In this document: one piece after another, positions 1 to 6,951 of the stretch
How positions within the stretch are numbered: the first letter of the stretch is position 1
Layout: each line of letters starts with the position of its first letter
Virus record (IMG/VR): IMGVR_UViG_3300023257_000065
Coordinates: 1-36,051 of that record
Strand: one strand, 5' to 3'
Length of the DNA: 36,051 bases
Source: a virus
Notes under the pieces: generated by a model
What the model was told of the DNA's origin: nothing
The model's database searches: none
What the model saw: the letters and a program-made list of their open reading frames with translations, nothing else
Translations under genes and position numbers: made by a program

Positions 1-627
1 CCCGTTATTGTCCGCCGTGCCAGTCACAACGATCACATCTCCCGCTTGTAGTTGAGCGTAGATGGTTCCCCCGGCTGCGTTCTCAGTAATCGAGCCTTCG
101 CCAGTGGCACCCACGTTCACGTCAACGGTGACTGCATGAGCCGCAATTGGATTGTAGTCACTGGTATAGACGGATGCAGAGTCATCGTACAAGATGCCCT
201 CGTAGGCAGACATATAACGGTAATCCACTACTGCGCCGTTCTTGAAGAACGCGGGGTGCAAGCTAAAGCCCGGCAGGGGAATCGCTGAAATGTCCCAGCT
301 ATGCACGTTGGCTGCATACGAATACCGCAAGTAGAACTTGGGTATCTCTACCATTACCTGTCCATCGGTTCCAGTTAGATCTGATGCTGTCAGACAATCC
401 GCTTTTAGGGTACTGTCAGTGGCACATAGGTAGTACAATATGACGCCATCGTCTCCCATAACGCAGCGTTTCATGCTACCTTGAATTGCCAGTGCTGCAC
501 TGCCAGGTGAACTTCCTGTCACCACTCCCGCTAATGTCCCGGTGCGCCCGTAGGCGTCGGTGCTCTCGTTCCAGGTCAAGCCGCAGTATAAGCGGCTGTC
601 TTGTCTACCTCGTCCTCGTATTGGCAT
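1..627 (-). CDS. Phage tail/fibre-like structural protein, C-terminus cut by window edge
   Basis: Open minus-strand frame from ATG at 627 to the left edge (209 residues seen, no stop). The start has a good ribosome binding site (AGGAGAG, five bases before the ATG). The visible part contains 'GQVMVEIPKFYLRY', 'WDISAIPLPGFSLHPAF' and 'VDYRYMSAYEG'. From memory, this run of motifs is common in tail-associated or fibre proteins of many tailed phages; no domain name can be proven here. It lies 9 bases downstream of the next structural gene and shares its transcription unit. The rest of the protein lies outside the window. Confidence 0.75.
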   Translation of the reverse strand, partial: MPIRGRGRQDSRLYCGLTWNESTDAYGRTGTLAGVVTGSSPGSAALAIQGSMKRCVMGDDGVILYYLCATDSTLKADCLTASDLTGTDGQVMVEIPKFYLRYSYAANVHSWDISAIPLPGFSLHPAFFKNGAVVDYRYMSAYEGILYDDSASVYTSDYNPIAAHAVTVDVNVGATGEGSITENAAGGTIYAQLQAGDVIVVTGTADNNG

Positions 628-636
628 AATTCTCTC

Positions 637-1671
637 CTATACCCACGCAATAATTTCAACGATAGTACCCGGGATAGCTGACCCCAGATATAATGTGCTG
701 GGAGCGGCTTCCTGATTTAAGTCGAATGAATAGTAATAATCTCCCGCTTTCAGTGTGATCCATGGAGCGGCTGGTCCAGCTACGTGTCCAGTCACGAACG
801 CAGCCCGAATAGCCACATCGGTCCGGGCCTGAAACTCAAATGCCCTGCAATTAGCTGGCATAGCCTGTGAGTATTCCGTGTCGGCTACCGTTAGTGTCAC
901 GTTGTACGTCACCGGCGTAGCCGTCACTGGGTCAGCCCACACCTTATTGGTCGTCCCTGGCGTGGTCTGGTCTATCTTCACGCTGATAATGCTAATCAGC
1001 AGCTTGACGATACCACGCAGATATTGTTGAACTGAGCCAGCTGCATCAGTTACTACCGCAGCACCAGTAGTTGTGCCAAGTGCTGCATTATCACCATCTG
1101 CCACGGTAATACCAATCTTAGCCGCAACGAGGGTAACCAGACCTCGTAGGTACTGTTGGACTGTGCCGACACCGTCAGTTACTACTTTCGCGCCGGTAGT
1201 TACTCCAATAGTTGCTCCAGCTCCTCCACTAGTAACTACAGTAGCATCTACTGGAACCGACGCCTGATCACTGGGTAGGACCACCGGAAACGACTCGGTC
1301 ATAGCCTTCTGGCCCTTAACACTGTCAAAGCCATCTACATCAGCAACGTTGACCTTTCCCAGATCTCTAGCTACACGATCTGAGACGTCCACTTGCTCAC
1401 TATCAAGTGTTACAGGAACATCTCCTTGACCCGTAGCATCTACAGGAACAGGATTTGCGTTGTTTACGTCAGCGTCACCCACTTGTTGGTTTGCATTAGT
1501 TGATAGACGTAAATCTGGTGTTACCTCTGCTCTGTCATCCGTTATACCATCCTTGAGCTCGATGGCTCCAATTGAAATCTCTCCCGCTGCTAGAGACACT
1601 GGCAGCGTAGCTATATAATTACCATTCTCGTCAACTAGTCTGACGATCCTAACAAAATCGTCTGCAGCCAT
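637..1671 (-). CDS. Probable phage structural protein with an internal duplication
   Basis: 344 residues if started at ATG 1671, which sits 5-6 bases after GGAGG. A start at 1710 is possible in the same frame but has no such site and would run back into the upstream gene. The stop of that gene overlaps this ATG (TAATG). The protein is rich in Val, Ala, Thr and Asp, with few charges and no Cys cluster. Residues of the middle part carry two copies of a unit with 'VQQYLRG' preceded by 'TTGA.VVTD' and followed by a hydrophobic stretch. This composition fits a beta-rich virion or tail component. I do not recognise a family. The operon with a fibre-like gene supports a structural role. Confidence 0.7.
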   Translation of the reverse strand: MAADDFVRIVRLVDENGNYIATLPVSLAAGEISIGAIELKDGITDDRAEVTPDLRLSTNANQQVGDADVNNANPVPVDATGQGDVPVTLDSEQVDVSDRVARDLGKVNVADVDGFDSVKGQKAMTESFPVVLPSDQASVPVDATVVTSGGAGATIGVTTGAKVVTDGVGTVQQYLRGLVTLVAAKIGITVADGDNAALGTTTGAAVVTDAAGSVQQYLRGIVKLLISIISVKIDQTTPGTTNKVWADPVTATPVTYNVTLTVADTEYSQAMPANCRAFEFQARTDVAIRAAFVTGHVAGPAAPWITLKAGDYYYSFDLNQEAAPSTLYLGSAIPGTIVEIIAWV

Positions 1672-2207
1672 TATAACCTCCGTAGAAATGCTGTACGAGC
1701 TACATCCCAACGAGTAAAGCCAAGCTCTACAGCTGTATCAACAGCACAGAGGTAGTAGTCCCTCTCTGTATCGTCAAGAATGATTACACCCCCATGCTTG
1801 ACACGGTCCAATGAGTTTAGGAGCGACAAACGACGTGCTCGACCATCTACCATGACAACGTCGAAGTATTCAGTTGGAAACATCCTAATCGTACGGGCGT
1901 ACACATCAAGCCTACGAAGCGGGTCAGCACCTGCTGCAACCCTCTCCTGGATTAGCATCAACGTTAGCCTGTTCCACAACTCCGGCTCCTCGTCGTCGAC
2001 GAACGCCCGTACCTTGTTGTACCAGTCCGGCCAGTGCTCGACCGCTATGACCTGTGCTACCCTCCGCGTTGCCCAAACAGTCGATGCTCCACAGCCATAC
2101 TCAAATACTCGAGCGGTCGGAGTATACAGCTTCTCCATCTCGGGTACAATCTCATCCTCGATCCATGGGATCTTATCCCGCCAAGCTATTCCGCCATTCA
2201 TTACCAT
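1671..2207 (-). CDS. SAM-dependent methyltransferase, class I fold
   Basis: 178 residues. The glycine-rich SAM site is 'VFEYGCGASTVW' near residue 33, followed by an acidic 'AVEHW' at the end of the second strand. 'FDVVMVDGRARR' near residue 115 and 'GGVIILDD' near residue 138 match the later motifs of Rossmann-fold methyltransferases. The start at 2207 follows GGAGG and overlaps the stop of the upstream glycosyltransferase-methyltransferase gene (TAATG), so the two are translationally coupled. Its substrate is unknown. The place among structural and sugar-transfer genes suggests modification of a virion glycan or protein rather than DNA, but this is inference. Confidence 0.8.
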   Translation of the reverse strand: MVMNGGIAWRDKIPWIEDEIVPEMEKLYTPTARVFEYGCGASTVWATRRVAQVIAVEHWPDWYNKVRAFVDDEEPELWNRLTLMLIQERVAAGADPLRRLDVYARTIRMFPTEYFDVVMVDGRARRLSLLNSLDRVKHGGVIILDDTERDYYLCAVDTAVELGFTRWDVARTAFLRRL

Positions 2208-4021
2208 TATAACCTCCTAGTAACTGATCCACGATCAGAGGTAGCTACATCCAGCAACACATGCCACCGATCTCCAGCTCCTCCGTAGTACTCTGAGTGT
2301 TTAACGTCGAAGTGCCTACTCACAACTTTCTGCCACCACTCAAGACCGCGAAGGTTCTCGTTCCCGAAGTCTCGTGTCGGATAGTAAATCGACGGCACCG
2401 AAAACACTACTCGGTCTGCCGCCCCTAACTGCTGTCCAATGATCTTAAGCACGTCGTGAACCTTGAAATGTTCAAGCAGGCCCTGGTGGTAGATAACGTC
2501 TGCCTGGTGCCCGTTTAACTCAAAAGTGTCTCCCGAAATTATCTGGGGTACTACGCCGAGCTTCTCAAGTACTTTTGTCGCTTCTACAATAACCTTAGGG
2601 TCGTTCTCTATCGCCGACACACTAAAACCGCAAGCACTTAAAGCGGCGAAAAACGATCCGGTACCCACTCCAGTCTCAAGTAGTTGACTCGACTTCGGAA
2701 AGGTTTCGACAATGTAGTCGAAGAACCGCTTGTGGTGCTCCTGTATGTGTCGAACTGGCCTAAGGTCTACCTCGCCCTCACTGCTGTAGAAACCGGCCCA
2801 CGACTTCGACAGCTGCGAACGCTTCGACGGCTTACTAGTAACACCCTCAAGAGCATCCAGAATCTTCTGGCCCACTCGCTCTGGCGAGTACTCACGGCGA
2901 TACCGCTCCGAACCCTTAAGGGCTCTCTCTGCAGCAACCTCTCGATTACTGTAAAGCTCACGTAAGGAGTCAACAGCTGCATTCCAATCCGGAATACACC
3001 AGTCTCCACCATAGCAGCTGGGGGCTTTAACTACCTTACGGGTAGGGATCGCTACAACGTCTCCAGAACTACATATCGATCCGTACCCAGTATTGTCTGT
3101 AATAATACTTGGTAACCCGAGGGCTACTGCTTCGCGGCCTGGCCGGCCCCAACCTTCTCCCTTTGACAAGAATAACCCAACGTCTGCACTCCGTGCAAAC
3201 GAGACTAGTTGTTCGAACGACCAGGTCTCGTTGATGATCTCAACACGGTCGTCGGTTACCTGTGGAAAGTCTCCCGGCTCCCCACCGAACCATCCCGAAT
3301 GCGTCTTAATCTTGAGCCGACAGTCAGGATACTTACTCCGTGGAAATGCCTTCTGAAACACCCCAATCATCTCCCGCGGGCTCTTCAACACCGTCATCAT
3401 CGCCCACGAAACGACTACGAACTCTTTCCGATCGTGCTGCTCCCAGAGCGGCGCCTCGTAAAACCGATGCGCTGCACTTAACTCTACCACCTTAATCGGT
3501 GAATACACATTGGACCGCTTCCACACCTGCTTGCACCACTCACTCGGCGTTAGAAGGAGGTCCAGCTCGTTTATCTGCCACGTCCACTGTGGATGCACCT
3601 CCGCAGGCCTATCTGTTTCCCACATCGTCAACCCTACACGGTACTCCGTCGGCAAATGCTGAAACTCTCCGGCAGTTGCAAAACACAGTCCTACCTCATG
3701 CGTTCCTACACCTGGGCGGCTAAGTAGCTCAAGTACTCTTGGGTGGAGCCCTTTCGGCTCTACCTCCCATAAGTTTCTCACGGTGAGAGCTACTCCGAGC
3801 GAATCCCATCCCACCACAAGGTCCTCAGCCTGTGACCCATAGCCCTCACAGCTTCTAAACGGTGCCAAGAAGTACAGATTCGGACCCAAGGGCTCAAATG
3901 AGTACCCTGGTCTGTTCCCAATTGCCTTGGCGACTCTCTCCGGAATATCGTGCCTTCCCCGAGGTATCACGTATCCATCCCACACTTGGGTTATACCAGT
4001 CTCGTTGATAACTACGCTCAC
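2207..4021 (-). CDS. Glycosyltransferase-methyltransferase fusion
   Basis: About 604 residues from GTG 4021; the frame stays open to a GTG at 4108. The N-terminal two thirds look like a GT-B (GT4-like) glycosyltransferase: 'GVGTHEVGLCFA', 'TPSEWCKQVWKRSNV' and the donor-binding 'EGWGRPGREAVALGLPS'. The C-terminal third is a class I methyltransferase with 'LLETGVGTGSFF', an acidic 'AIENDP' and 'HQGLLEHF'. For GTG 4021 the GGAGG lies only 4 bases upstream. GTG 4108 has no close site. A separate 31-codon frame starting at ATG 4118 ends 1 base before GTG 4021, which favours coupled initiation there. It is in one run with the small methyltransferase downstream. Likely role: making and methylating a sugar on virion proteins; DNA glycosylation cannot be excluded. 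Confidence 0.8.
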   Translation of the reverse strand: MSVVINETGITQVWDGYVIPRGRHDIPERVAKAIGNRPGYSFEPLGPNLYFLAPFRSCEGYGSQAEDLVVGWDSLGVALTVRNLWEVEPKGLHPRVLELLSRPGVGTHEVGLCFATAGEFQHLPTEYRVGLTMWETDRPAEVHPQWTWQINELDLLLTPSEWCKQVWKRSNVYSPIKVVELSAAHRFYEAPLWEQHDRKEFVVVSWAMMTVLKSPREMIGVFQKAFPRSKYPDCRLKIKTHSGWFGGEPGDFPQVTDDRVEIINETWSFEQLVSFARSADVGLFLSKGEGWGRPGREAVALGLPSIITDNTGYGSICSSGDVVAIPTRKVVKAPSCYGGDWCIPDWNAAVDSLRELYSNREVAAERALKGSERYRREYSPERVGQKILDALEGVTSKPSKRSQLSKSWAGFYSSEGEVDLRPVRHIQEHHKRFFDYIVETFPKSSQLLETGVGTGSFFAALSACGFSVSAIENDPKVIVEATKVLEKLGVVPQIISGDTFELNGHQADVIYHQGLLEHFKVHDVLKIIGQQLGAADRVVFSVPSIYYPTRDFGNENLRGLEWWQKVVSRHFDVKHSEYYGGAGDRWHVLLDVATSDRGSVTRRL

Positions 4022-4022
4022 A

Positions 4023-4118
4023 CTACCTCCGCCGCCCTTTCTTGGGCGGGCAACTTCCCCGTCTTCGCCCTGTTCGTGGGCCTGCGCCCCTCGGCCCTGT
4101 TCCGTCACCGTTTGGCAT
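4023..4118 (-). CDS. Possible 31-residue leader peptide ahead of the glycosyltransferase
   Basis: ATG at 4118 has the best ribosome binding site of the region (AAGGAGG, 9 bases upstream). It opens a 31-codon frame rich in Gly, Arg and Pro, and ends with TAG one base before GTG 4021 of the fusion gene. Translation could re-initiate there. The other reading is that this ATG once began the fusion gene and a frameshift has separated them, because the frame at 4108 is open over the same stretch. The composition alone does not show that the peptide is functional. Confidence 0.35.
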   Translation of the reverse strand: MPNGDGTGPRGAGPRTGRRRGSCPPKKGRRR

Positions 4119-4245
4119 TTCTACTTACCTCCTTCGCTTACTAGTCTAATTTGCTTCTCCTACTGCGTAGCACAGGGGTGTAGGAGTTTTTGCCATCGAA
4201 CCGGAAACCTCCGTGCCGCGAATCGAAAAACCCGTGCCTGACCGA

Positions 4246-5325
4246 CTATGTTGCCGCGCTGTCTGCACTATCCGAAGTAGGTAGAAACTCGCTGAGTAGT
4301 TCCGACAGATCATCATCATCGCCGACGAACGTACACTCAGGCGGCAGTGGCTGCATTACCCGCGGCTCCGACGTAGGTGCTGGCGTCGGCGGAGGCGCAG
4401 TTGTTGCCCAGTCAGATTGGTCAGATTGGTCAGATTGGTCAGATACTGTTTGGAGAGGCTGGTCGGGGTCGGGAACTCGGCCCAGGTCCTGAACAGTAAA
4501 GGACCCGTCGATGACGTCAACGGGGGTTGCCTCGGGAGGTGTGACGTCAGCGACGGGCTGTGGTGGTGCGAGGTTGTCGATGTTGCCGTTGTTGATCGTT
4601 ACGTTGTGCTGTACTAGTGTGCGTAGGCTTGGGAGCTGGATGGATTCTAGGTCAGAGATTACCTCGGTGCCGCGAACGTGGTTGGGTAGTTTCCCCATCG
4701 ATTGCGCTGCGCGGGTGTATTGAGTAAGCATTGACCAGTATACAGCGATCATTTCGTTCACAGTAGCAGCAAAGCCTCCCCGCCGTGCTGGTCGTCTACT
4801 CAGGACCGATGCTTGCCCAATCTGGTTGCCTTGCTGGCCGCCCTGCCCACTTTGGCCGCCTTGCTGACTGCCCGGCTGCTGACGTCGAACGACGCCAGGC
4901 TTCCCCGGAACCATGAGTTCGTCTCCACCTGTGTTGGCAATGCGCTCCTCGGTCTGAAGCGCGGCGGATAGGCGAGACTCTTGGGTTCGGATCGTCTGGG
5001 CCATCTTGAGCATGACGTCCACCTCGACGGTAGCGCCGGCAAGTTCCGTCTCCATGTTGGTTGCCGGTAGGAGGGCACCCTCGGGGACTCGAACTCGGAC
5101 GCGTTCAACATCACCCTCGGCAATGTAGGTCCGTCGATTGGACGCCAGGAAATCGACAATGCGGTCATTTGTCCATCCCGAACGCACCATGGCAGCAATT
5201 GCACCCTCGATCACTGTAGTGATGGGGGTCCGACCCGAACTTTGGCTAGCCAGTTCAGCGACGTCCTGGCCCCGAACATCTTGGTTGTGTAGCTGAATTG
5301 TTTGGGTTGTCACATCTGCCCCCAT
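4246..5325 (-). CDS. Leading protein of the minus-strand cluster, unknown function
   Basis: 359 residues, first gene after the minus-strand promoter at 5381-5409. Residues about 30-65 ('AIAAMVRSGWTNDRIVDFLAS') look like a small helical DNA-binding type unit. A Gln/Gly-rich linker follows near 150-170, then a helical segment ('MIAVYWSMLTQYTRAAQSMG'). The C-terminus is Pro/Asp-rich, contains a QSD repeat coded by 9-base repeats and ends in a strongly acidic tail. A small-terminase or scaffold-like role would fit the shape, but no terminase large subunit follows it and I cannot name the family. There is no clear Shine-Dalgarno site before this ATG. Confidence 0.65.
   Translation of the reverse strand: MGADVTTQTIQLHNQDVRGQDVAELASQSSGRTPITTVIEGAIAAMVRSGWTNDRIVDFLASNRRTYIAEGDVERVRVRVPEGALLPATNMETELAGATVEVDVMLKMAQTIRTQESRLSAALQTEERIANTGGDELMVPGKPGVVRRQQPGSQQGGQSGQGGQQGNQIGQASVLSRRPARRGGFAATVNEMIAVYWSMLTQYTRAAQSMGKLPNHVRGTEVISDLESIQLPSLRTLVQHNVTINNGNIDNLAPPQPVADVTPPEATPVDVIDGSFTVQDLGRVPDPDQPLQTVSDQSDQSDQSDWATTAPPPTPAPTSEPRVMQPLPPECTFVGDDDDLSELLSEFLPTSDSADSAAT
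4411..4443 (-). repeat. 9-base tandem repeat coding Q-S-D
   Basis: On the plus strand GTCAGATTG is present at 4411, 4420 and 4429, with a partial fourth copy from 4438. On the coding (minus) strand this gives repeated Gln-Ser-Asp in the flexible C-terminal part of the 4246-5325 protein. Such repeats can change copy number by slippage without breaking the frame. Confidence 0.85.
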
Positions 5326-5380
5326 TTTGGCTGGTGCTGGTGGGTGCTTTTTGTTCTAAATTTCTATATCTTATATATAT

Positions 5381-5409
5381 ATTATACCCGCAATTTCGGA
5401 AAAAAGCAA
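5381..5409 (-). promoter_or_regulatory. Minus-strand promoter for the structural cluster
   Basis: On the minus strand: -35 TTGCTT (5404-5409), 17-base spacer, -10 TATAAT (5381-5386). Transcription would start near 5374, about 50 bases before ATG 5325. It is the only good match to a housekeeping promoter found upstream of the minus-strand cluster. One arm of a 10-bp inverted repeat (5417-5426 with 5488-5497) lies just upstream and could hold an operator. Confidence 0.65.
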
Positions 5410-5747
5410 TAGGGTTTGTGCTCAATTTAGTGATACGTTTTCGGTGAGAACTCTTGAACGTTTGTTAGGTCAGGTAGGCAACAAGAGATTGAGCACACAG
5501 TAAAAGTACCATCCGACGATATTGTCAATTCGGGGGGTGTAGTATTTATAATATATATATATTATAATATATATAATAAATAAATAAATAATATAATTTA
5601 TATATTATATAAAGAACTGTTTGCATAACTATTAACTATCTGGTCGTCTGTGTTTCTTATCTATTCTAATAGGGAGGTCTGTTATAAGAAGAAATTTCTA
5701 ACTGTTCGTTAACTATCGATTGATATTAAAACTGTAACGTCTAATGT
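5410..5747. other. AT-rich non-coding region between divergent gene sets
   Basis: No convincing gene is seen on either strand between 5326 and 5785. The left part holds the inverted repeat TGTGCTCAAT (5417-5426) and ATTGAGCACA (5488-5497). The centre (about 5541-5612) is almost pure A and T, with runs of alternating TA and TAAA units. A weak plus-strand promoter-like pair TTGTCA (5522-5527) and TATAAT (5547-5552) has a 19-base spacer. Location at a strand switch, easy melting and repeats are compatible with an origin or a transcription control region. Neither is proven. Confidence 0.5.
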
Positions 5748-5766
5748 TGAGATATTCTATATCTCA
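5748..5766 (+). promoter_or_regulatory. Hairpin just upstream of the first early gene
   Basis: TGAGATAT and ATATCTCA pair perfectly (8 bp) around a 3-base loop. They end immediately before the purine-rich ribosome binding stretch (GAAAGAGAGAAG) of the gene starting at 5786. The same arrangement, a hairpin abutting the ribosome binding site, recurs before later genes in this region. Confidence 0.5.
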
Positions 5767-5785
5767 GAAAGAGAGAAGATTTATC

Positions 5786-6016
5786 ATGGGTAGTATGAAA
5801 GTTTCGTTAATAGAGTTTCTTTTCAATCTAGTAAAATCGGGTCGTTCAATATCTATTCTATCAATTAATGATCACGTTAATGATAGATTTTATGATATAG
5901 GTCTTCATCATGATCGAATTATGATGAGATCTATAAACGAAGATGATAAGCTAATCTATCAAGTGTTCTATCACGAGATCATCGATTGGCAAGATGATCA
6001 GATTATTATGAAATAG
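5786..6016 (+). CDS. Small protein of unknown function (early cassette 1)
   Basis: 76 residues from ATG 5786. An ATG at 5744 is in frame, but the purine-rich ribosome binding stretch and the hairpin at 5748-5766 lie between them, so 5786 is preferred. The protein has a hydrophobic helix ('SLIEFLFNLVKSG') followed by short strands ('FYDIGLHHDRIMMRSI', 'VFYHEIIDWQDDQIIMK'). The end resembles that of the next gene ('FNWRSVKSVSFNDDDITVKV'), so the two may be distant paralogues. The codons are much richer in A and T than those of genes further right. No family recognised. Confidence 0.6.
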   Translation: MGSMKVSLIEFLFNLVKSGRSISILSINDHVNDRFYDIGLHHDRIMMRSINEDDKLIYQVFYHEIIDWQDDQIIMK

Positions 6017-6023
6017 AATATAT

Positions 6024-6153
6024 AGATCTCTCGTAAGAGAGATCTTATAAGATAGCTAGAACGCAGCCGTTATAGCTATCTTATAAGATTAGTACTGTAC
6101 TAATCTTATAAGGATTTGCTGATATAAAATCTGTAGCAATTCTGTTACAGATT
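6024..6153 (+). promoter_or_regulatory. Chain of overlapping hairpins between cassettes 1 and 2
   Basis: Hairpin 1: 6024-6032 with 6037-6045, 9 bp, GTAA loop. Hairpin 2: 6044-6058 with 6073-6087, 15 bp. Hairpin 3: 6080-6094 with 6098-6112, 15 bp, 3-base loop. The element CTTATAAG is present three times (6044, 6080, 6105) and is shared by neighbouring stems, so hairpins 2 and 3 cannot both be fully formed. A fourth stem pairs 6128-6135 with 6146-6153. None is followed by a run of T, so these are not ordinary intrinsic terminators. RNA processing, attenuation or message protection are possible roles. Confidence 0.7.
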
Positions 6154-6161
6154 ATTAACAC

Positions 6162-6193
6162 CATGTCATATCCCAGAAAGGGGGTGATAACAA
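6162..6193 (+). repeat. 32-base ribosome-binding block, copy 1
   Basis: This 32-base block is identical to 6528-6559, 366 bases away. It contains AGAAAGGGGGTGATAAC and ends two bases before the ATG of the gene at 6195. A diverged third copy (CACGTCACATCTAGAAAGGAGGTGATA) precedes the gene at 6952. Confidence 0.9.
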
Positions 6194-6194
6194 A

Positions 6195-6428
6195 ATGACT
6201 TACAACCTAGCCGTGGAGAGAGTTATCAACTCTCTCGTGCAGGAGACTGTTACACTTATGTGTGATAGTTTCTTAGCAGAGGGTCTTGTTGTAAGATATG
6301 CTGGTGGTAACTTTGCAATCTCTTGCAAAGGGATCGAAGTAGCTATCTTCAACTGGAGATCGGTTAAGAGTGTTAGCTTTAACGATGATGATATCACCGT
6401 TAAAGTAACCTCTTGCGATTTCCTCTAG
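6195..6428 (+). CDS. Small protein of unknown function (early cassette 2)
   Basis: 77 residues. The ATG follows the 32-base ribosome-binding block. A helical N-terminus ('VINSLVQETVTLMCDSFLAEGLVV') is followed by beta-type segments ('VRYAGGNFAISCKGIEVAIFNW' region, 'VKSVSFNDDDITVKV'). The coding sequence itself carries several short inverted repeats, for example GAGAGAGTT/AACTCTCTC near 6215-6235 and TTTAACG/CGTTAAA near 6378-6404, unusual for a gene this short. No family recognised; possibly a distant paralogue of the 5786 gene. Confidence 0.6.
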   Translation: MTYNLAVERVINSLVQETVTLMCDSFLAEGLVVRYAGGNFAISCKGIEVAIFNWRSVKSVSFNDDDITVKVTSCDFL

Positions 6429-6437
6429 GCCCCAATA

Positions 6438-6503
6438 GTAAGAGACCCGTAAGGGTCCTCTTACATGAGTGATGAAACGTCGCGTATTCATCACTCATGT
6501 AAG
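6438..6503 (+). promoter_or_regulatory. Two overlapping hairpins between cassettes 2 and 3
   Basis: Hairpin a pairs 6438-6448 with 6453-6464 (11 bp, one bulged C, GTAA loop). Hairpin b pairs 6460-6476 with 6487-6503 (17 bp without mismatch, 10-base loop). The CTTAC at 6460-6464 belongs to both, so the two are mutually exclusive. No T-run follows. After hairpin b, TGTAAG (6498-6503) and TTTATA (6521-6526) are 17 bases apart, an arrangement repeated before cassette 4. Confidence 0.75.
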
Positions 6504-6527
6504 GGTCCAATTGTGGATTCTTTATAT

Positions 6528-6559
6528 CATGTCATATCCCAGAAAGGGGGTGATAACAA
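6528..6559 (+). repeat. 32-base ribosome-binding block, copy 2
   Basis: This block is identical in all 32 bases to 6162-6193 and ends directly before the TTG start at 6560. Identity in a non-coding leader, while the hairpins before it differ in sequence, suggests recent duplication or strong constraint on the translation signal. Confidence 0.9.
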
Positions 6560-6763
6560 TTGAATAAGGACTGCCAACACAGCCTTCACCCCATAAAGGG
6601 GAGCAACGGCGACTACTCCGCCGTGTGTCTGAATTGTGGCGATGGTTTCCCTATCTCTAAGGAGACCTTCGACCTCTGGACCGCGACGATGTCACTGTCG
6701 TCCCTCCTTTGGGGGCAGCTGTCTAACTCTATAGGTGACCACAAGGTCGACCTAGGTATTTAG
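6560..6763 (+). CDS. Small putative zinc-binding protein (early cassette 3)
   Basis: 67 residues from a TTG start at 6560, chosen because the 32-base ribosome-binding block ends at 6559. The N-terminus has a possible metal site: Cys and His in 'DCQHSLHP' and a CxxC in 'VCLNCGDGF'. This resembles a small treble-clef or zinc ribbon. The C-terminal half is helical. No enzyme motif is visible. The rare start codon directly behind a very strong Shine-Dalgarno block suggests tuned expression. Confidence 0.6.
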   Translation: MNKDCQHSLHPIKGSNGDYSAVCLNCGDGFPISKETFDLWTATMSLSSLLWGQLSNSIGDHKVDLGI

Positions 6764-6768
6764 AGTAG

Positions 6769-6896
6769 ACGGCTCCAGGCCGCCGTACGGTGTAGGCGCT
6801 CCTATCCAGGAGATAATACCGTACACCACAAATAGAACCCTTAACAGGGGTTCTTATATGAGTGCTATAACGACACACTTATAGCACTCATGTAAG
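6769..6896 (+). promoter_or_regulatory. Hairpin series between cassettes 3 and 4
   Basis: Four stems: ACGGC 6769-6773 with GCCGT 6782-6786; GTACGGT 6785-6791 with ACCGTAC 6818-6824, enclosing CTCCT/AGGAG 6799-6812; AGAACCC 6834-6840 with GGGTTCT 6848-6854; and an 18-bp stem (one G-U pair) 6853-6870 with 6879-6896. Neighbouring stems again share bases (6785-6786 and 6853-6854). The last stem contains ATGAGTG, as does the long stem at 6460-6503. TGTAAG (6891-6896) and TTTATA lie 17 bases apart, matching the preceding unit. No T-run follows. Confidence 0.7.
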
Positions 6897-6933
6897 AGTC
6901 TCTACCTACATTCTTTATACACACGTCACATCT

Positions 6934-6948
6934 AGAAAGGAGGTGATA
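6934..6948 (+). promoter_or_regulatory. Very long Shine-Dalgarno match
   Basis: AGAAAGGAGGTGATA pairs almost completely with the 3' end of 16S rRNA as found in many Gram-positive bacteria (ending in ACCUCCUUUCU). Related strings occur at 7882-7895 and, with GGGGG, at 6175 and 6541. It sets the start of the next gene at GTG 6952 rather than the in-frame GTG at 6943, which lies inside the site itself. Confidence 0.8.
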
Positions 6949-6951
6949 GAC

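Noticed and set aside
4157-4191. CTCCTAC/GTAGGAG hairpin followed by five T on the plus strand
   Set aside because: It points rightward, against the minus-strand genes on both sides, and the loop is 16 bases. No plus-strand transcript is known to end there.
4190-4245. tRNA-like strings (GGTTCGATG) on the minus strand between two genes
   Set aside because: The arms next to the supposed T-loop do not pair, and no anticodon arm or CCA-side acceptor fits. Treated as plain intergenic sequence.
5522-5552. Plus-strand promoter TTGTCA and TATAAT
   Set aside because: The 19-base spacer and location in a TA-rich tract make a chance match likely; mentioned only as weak.
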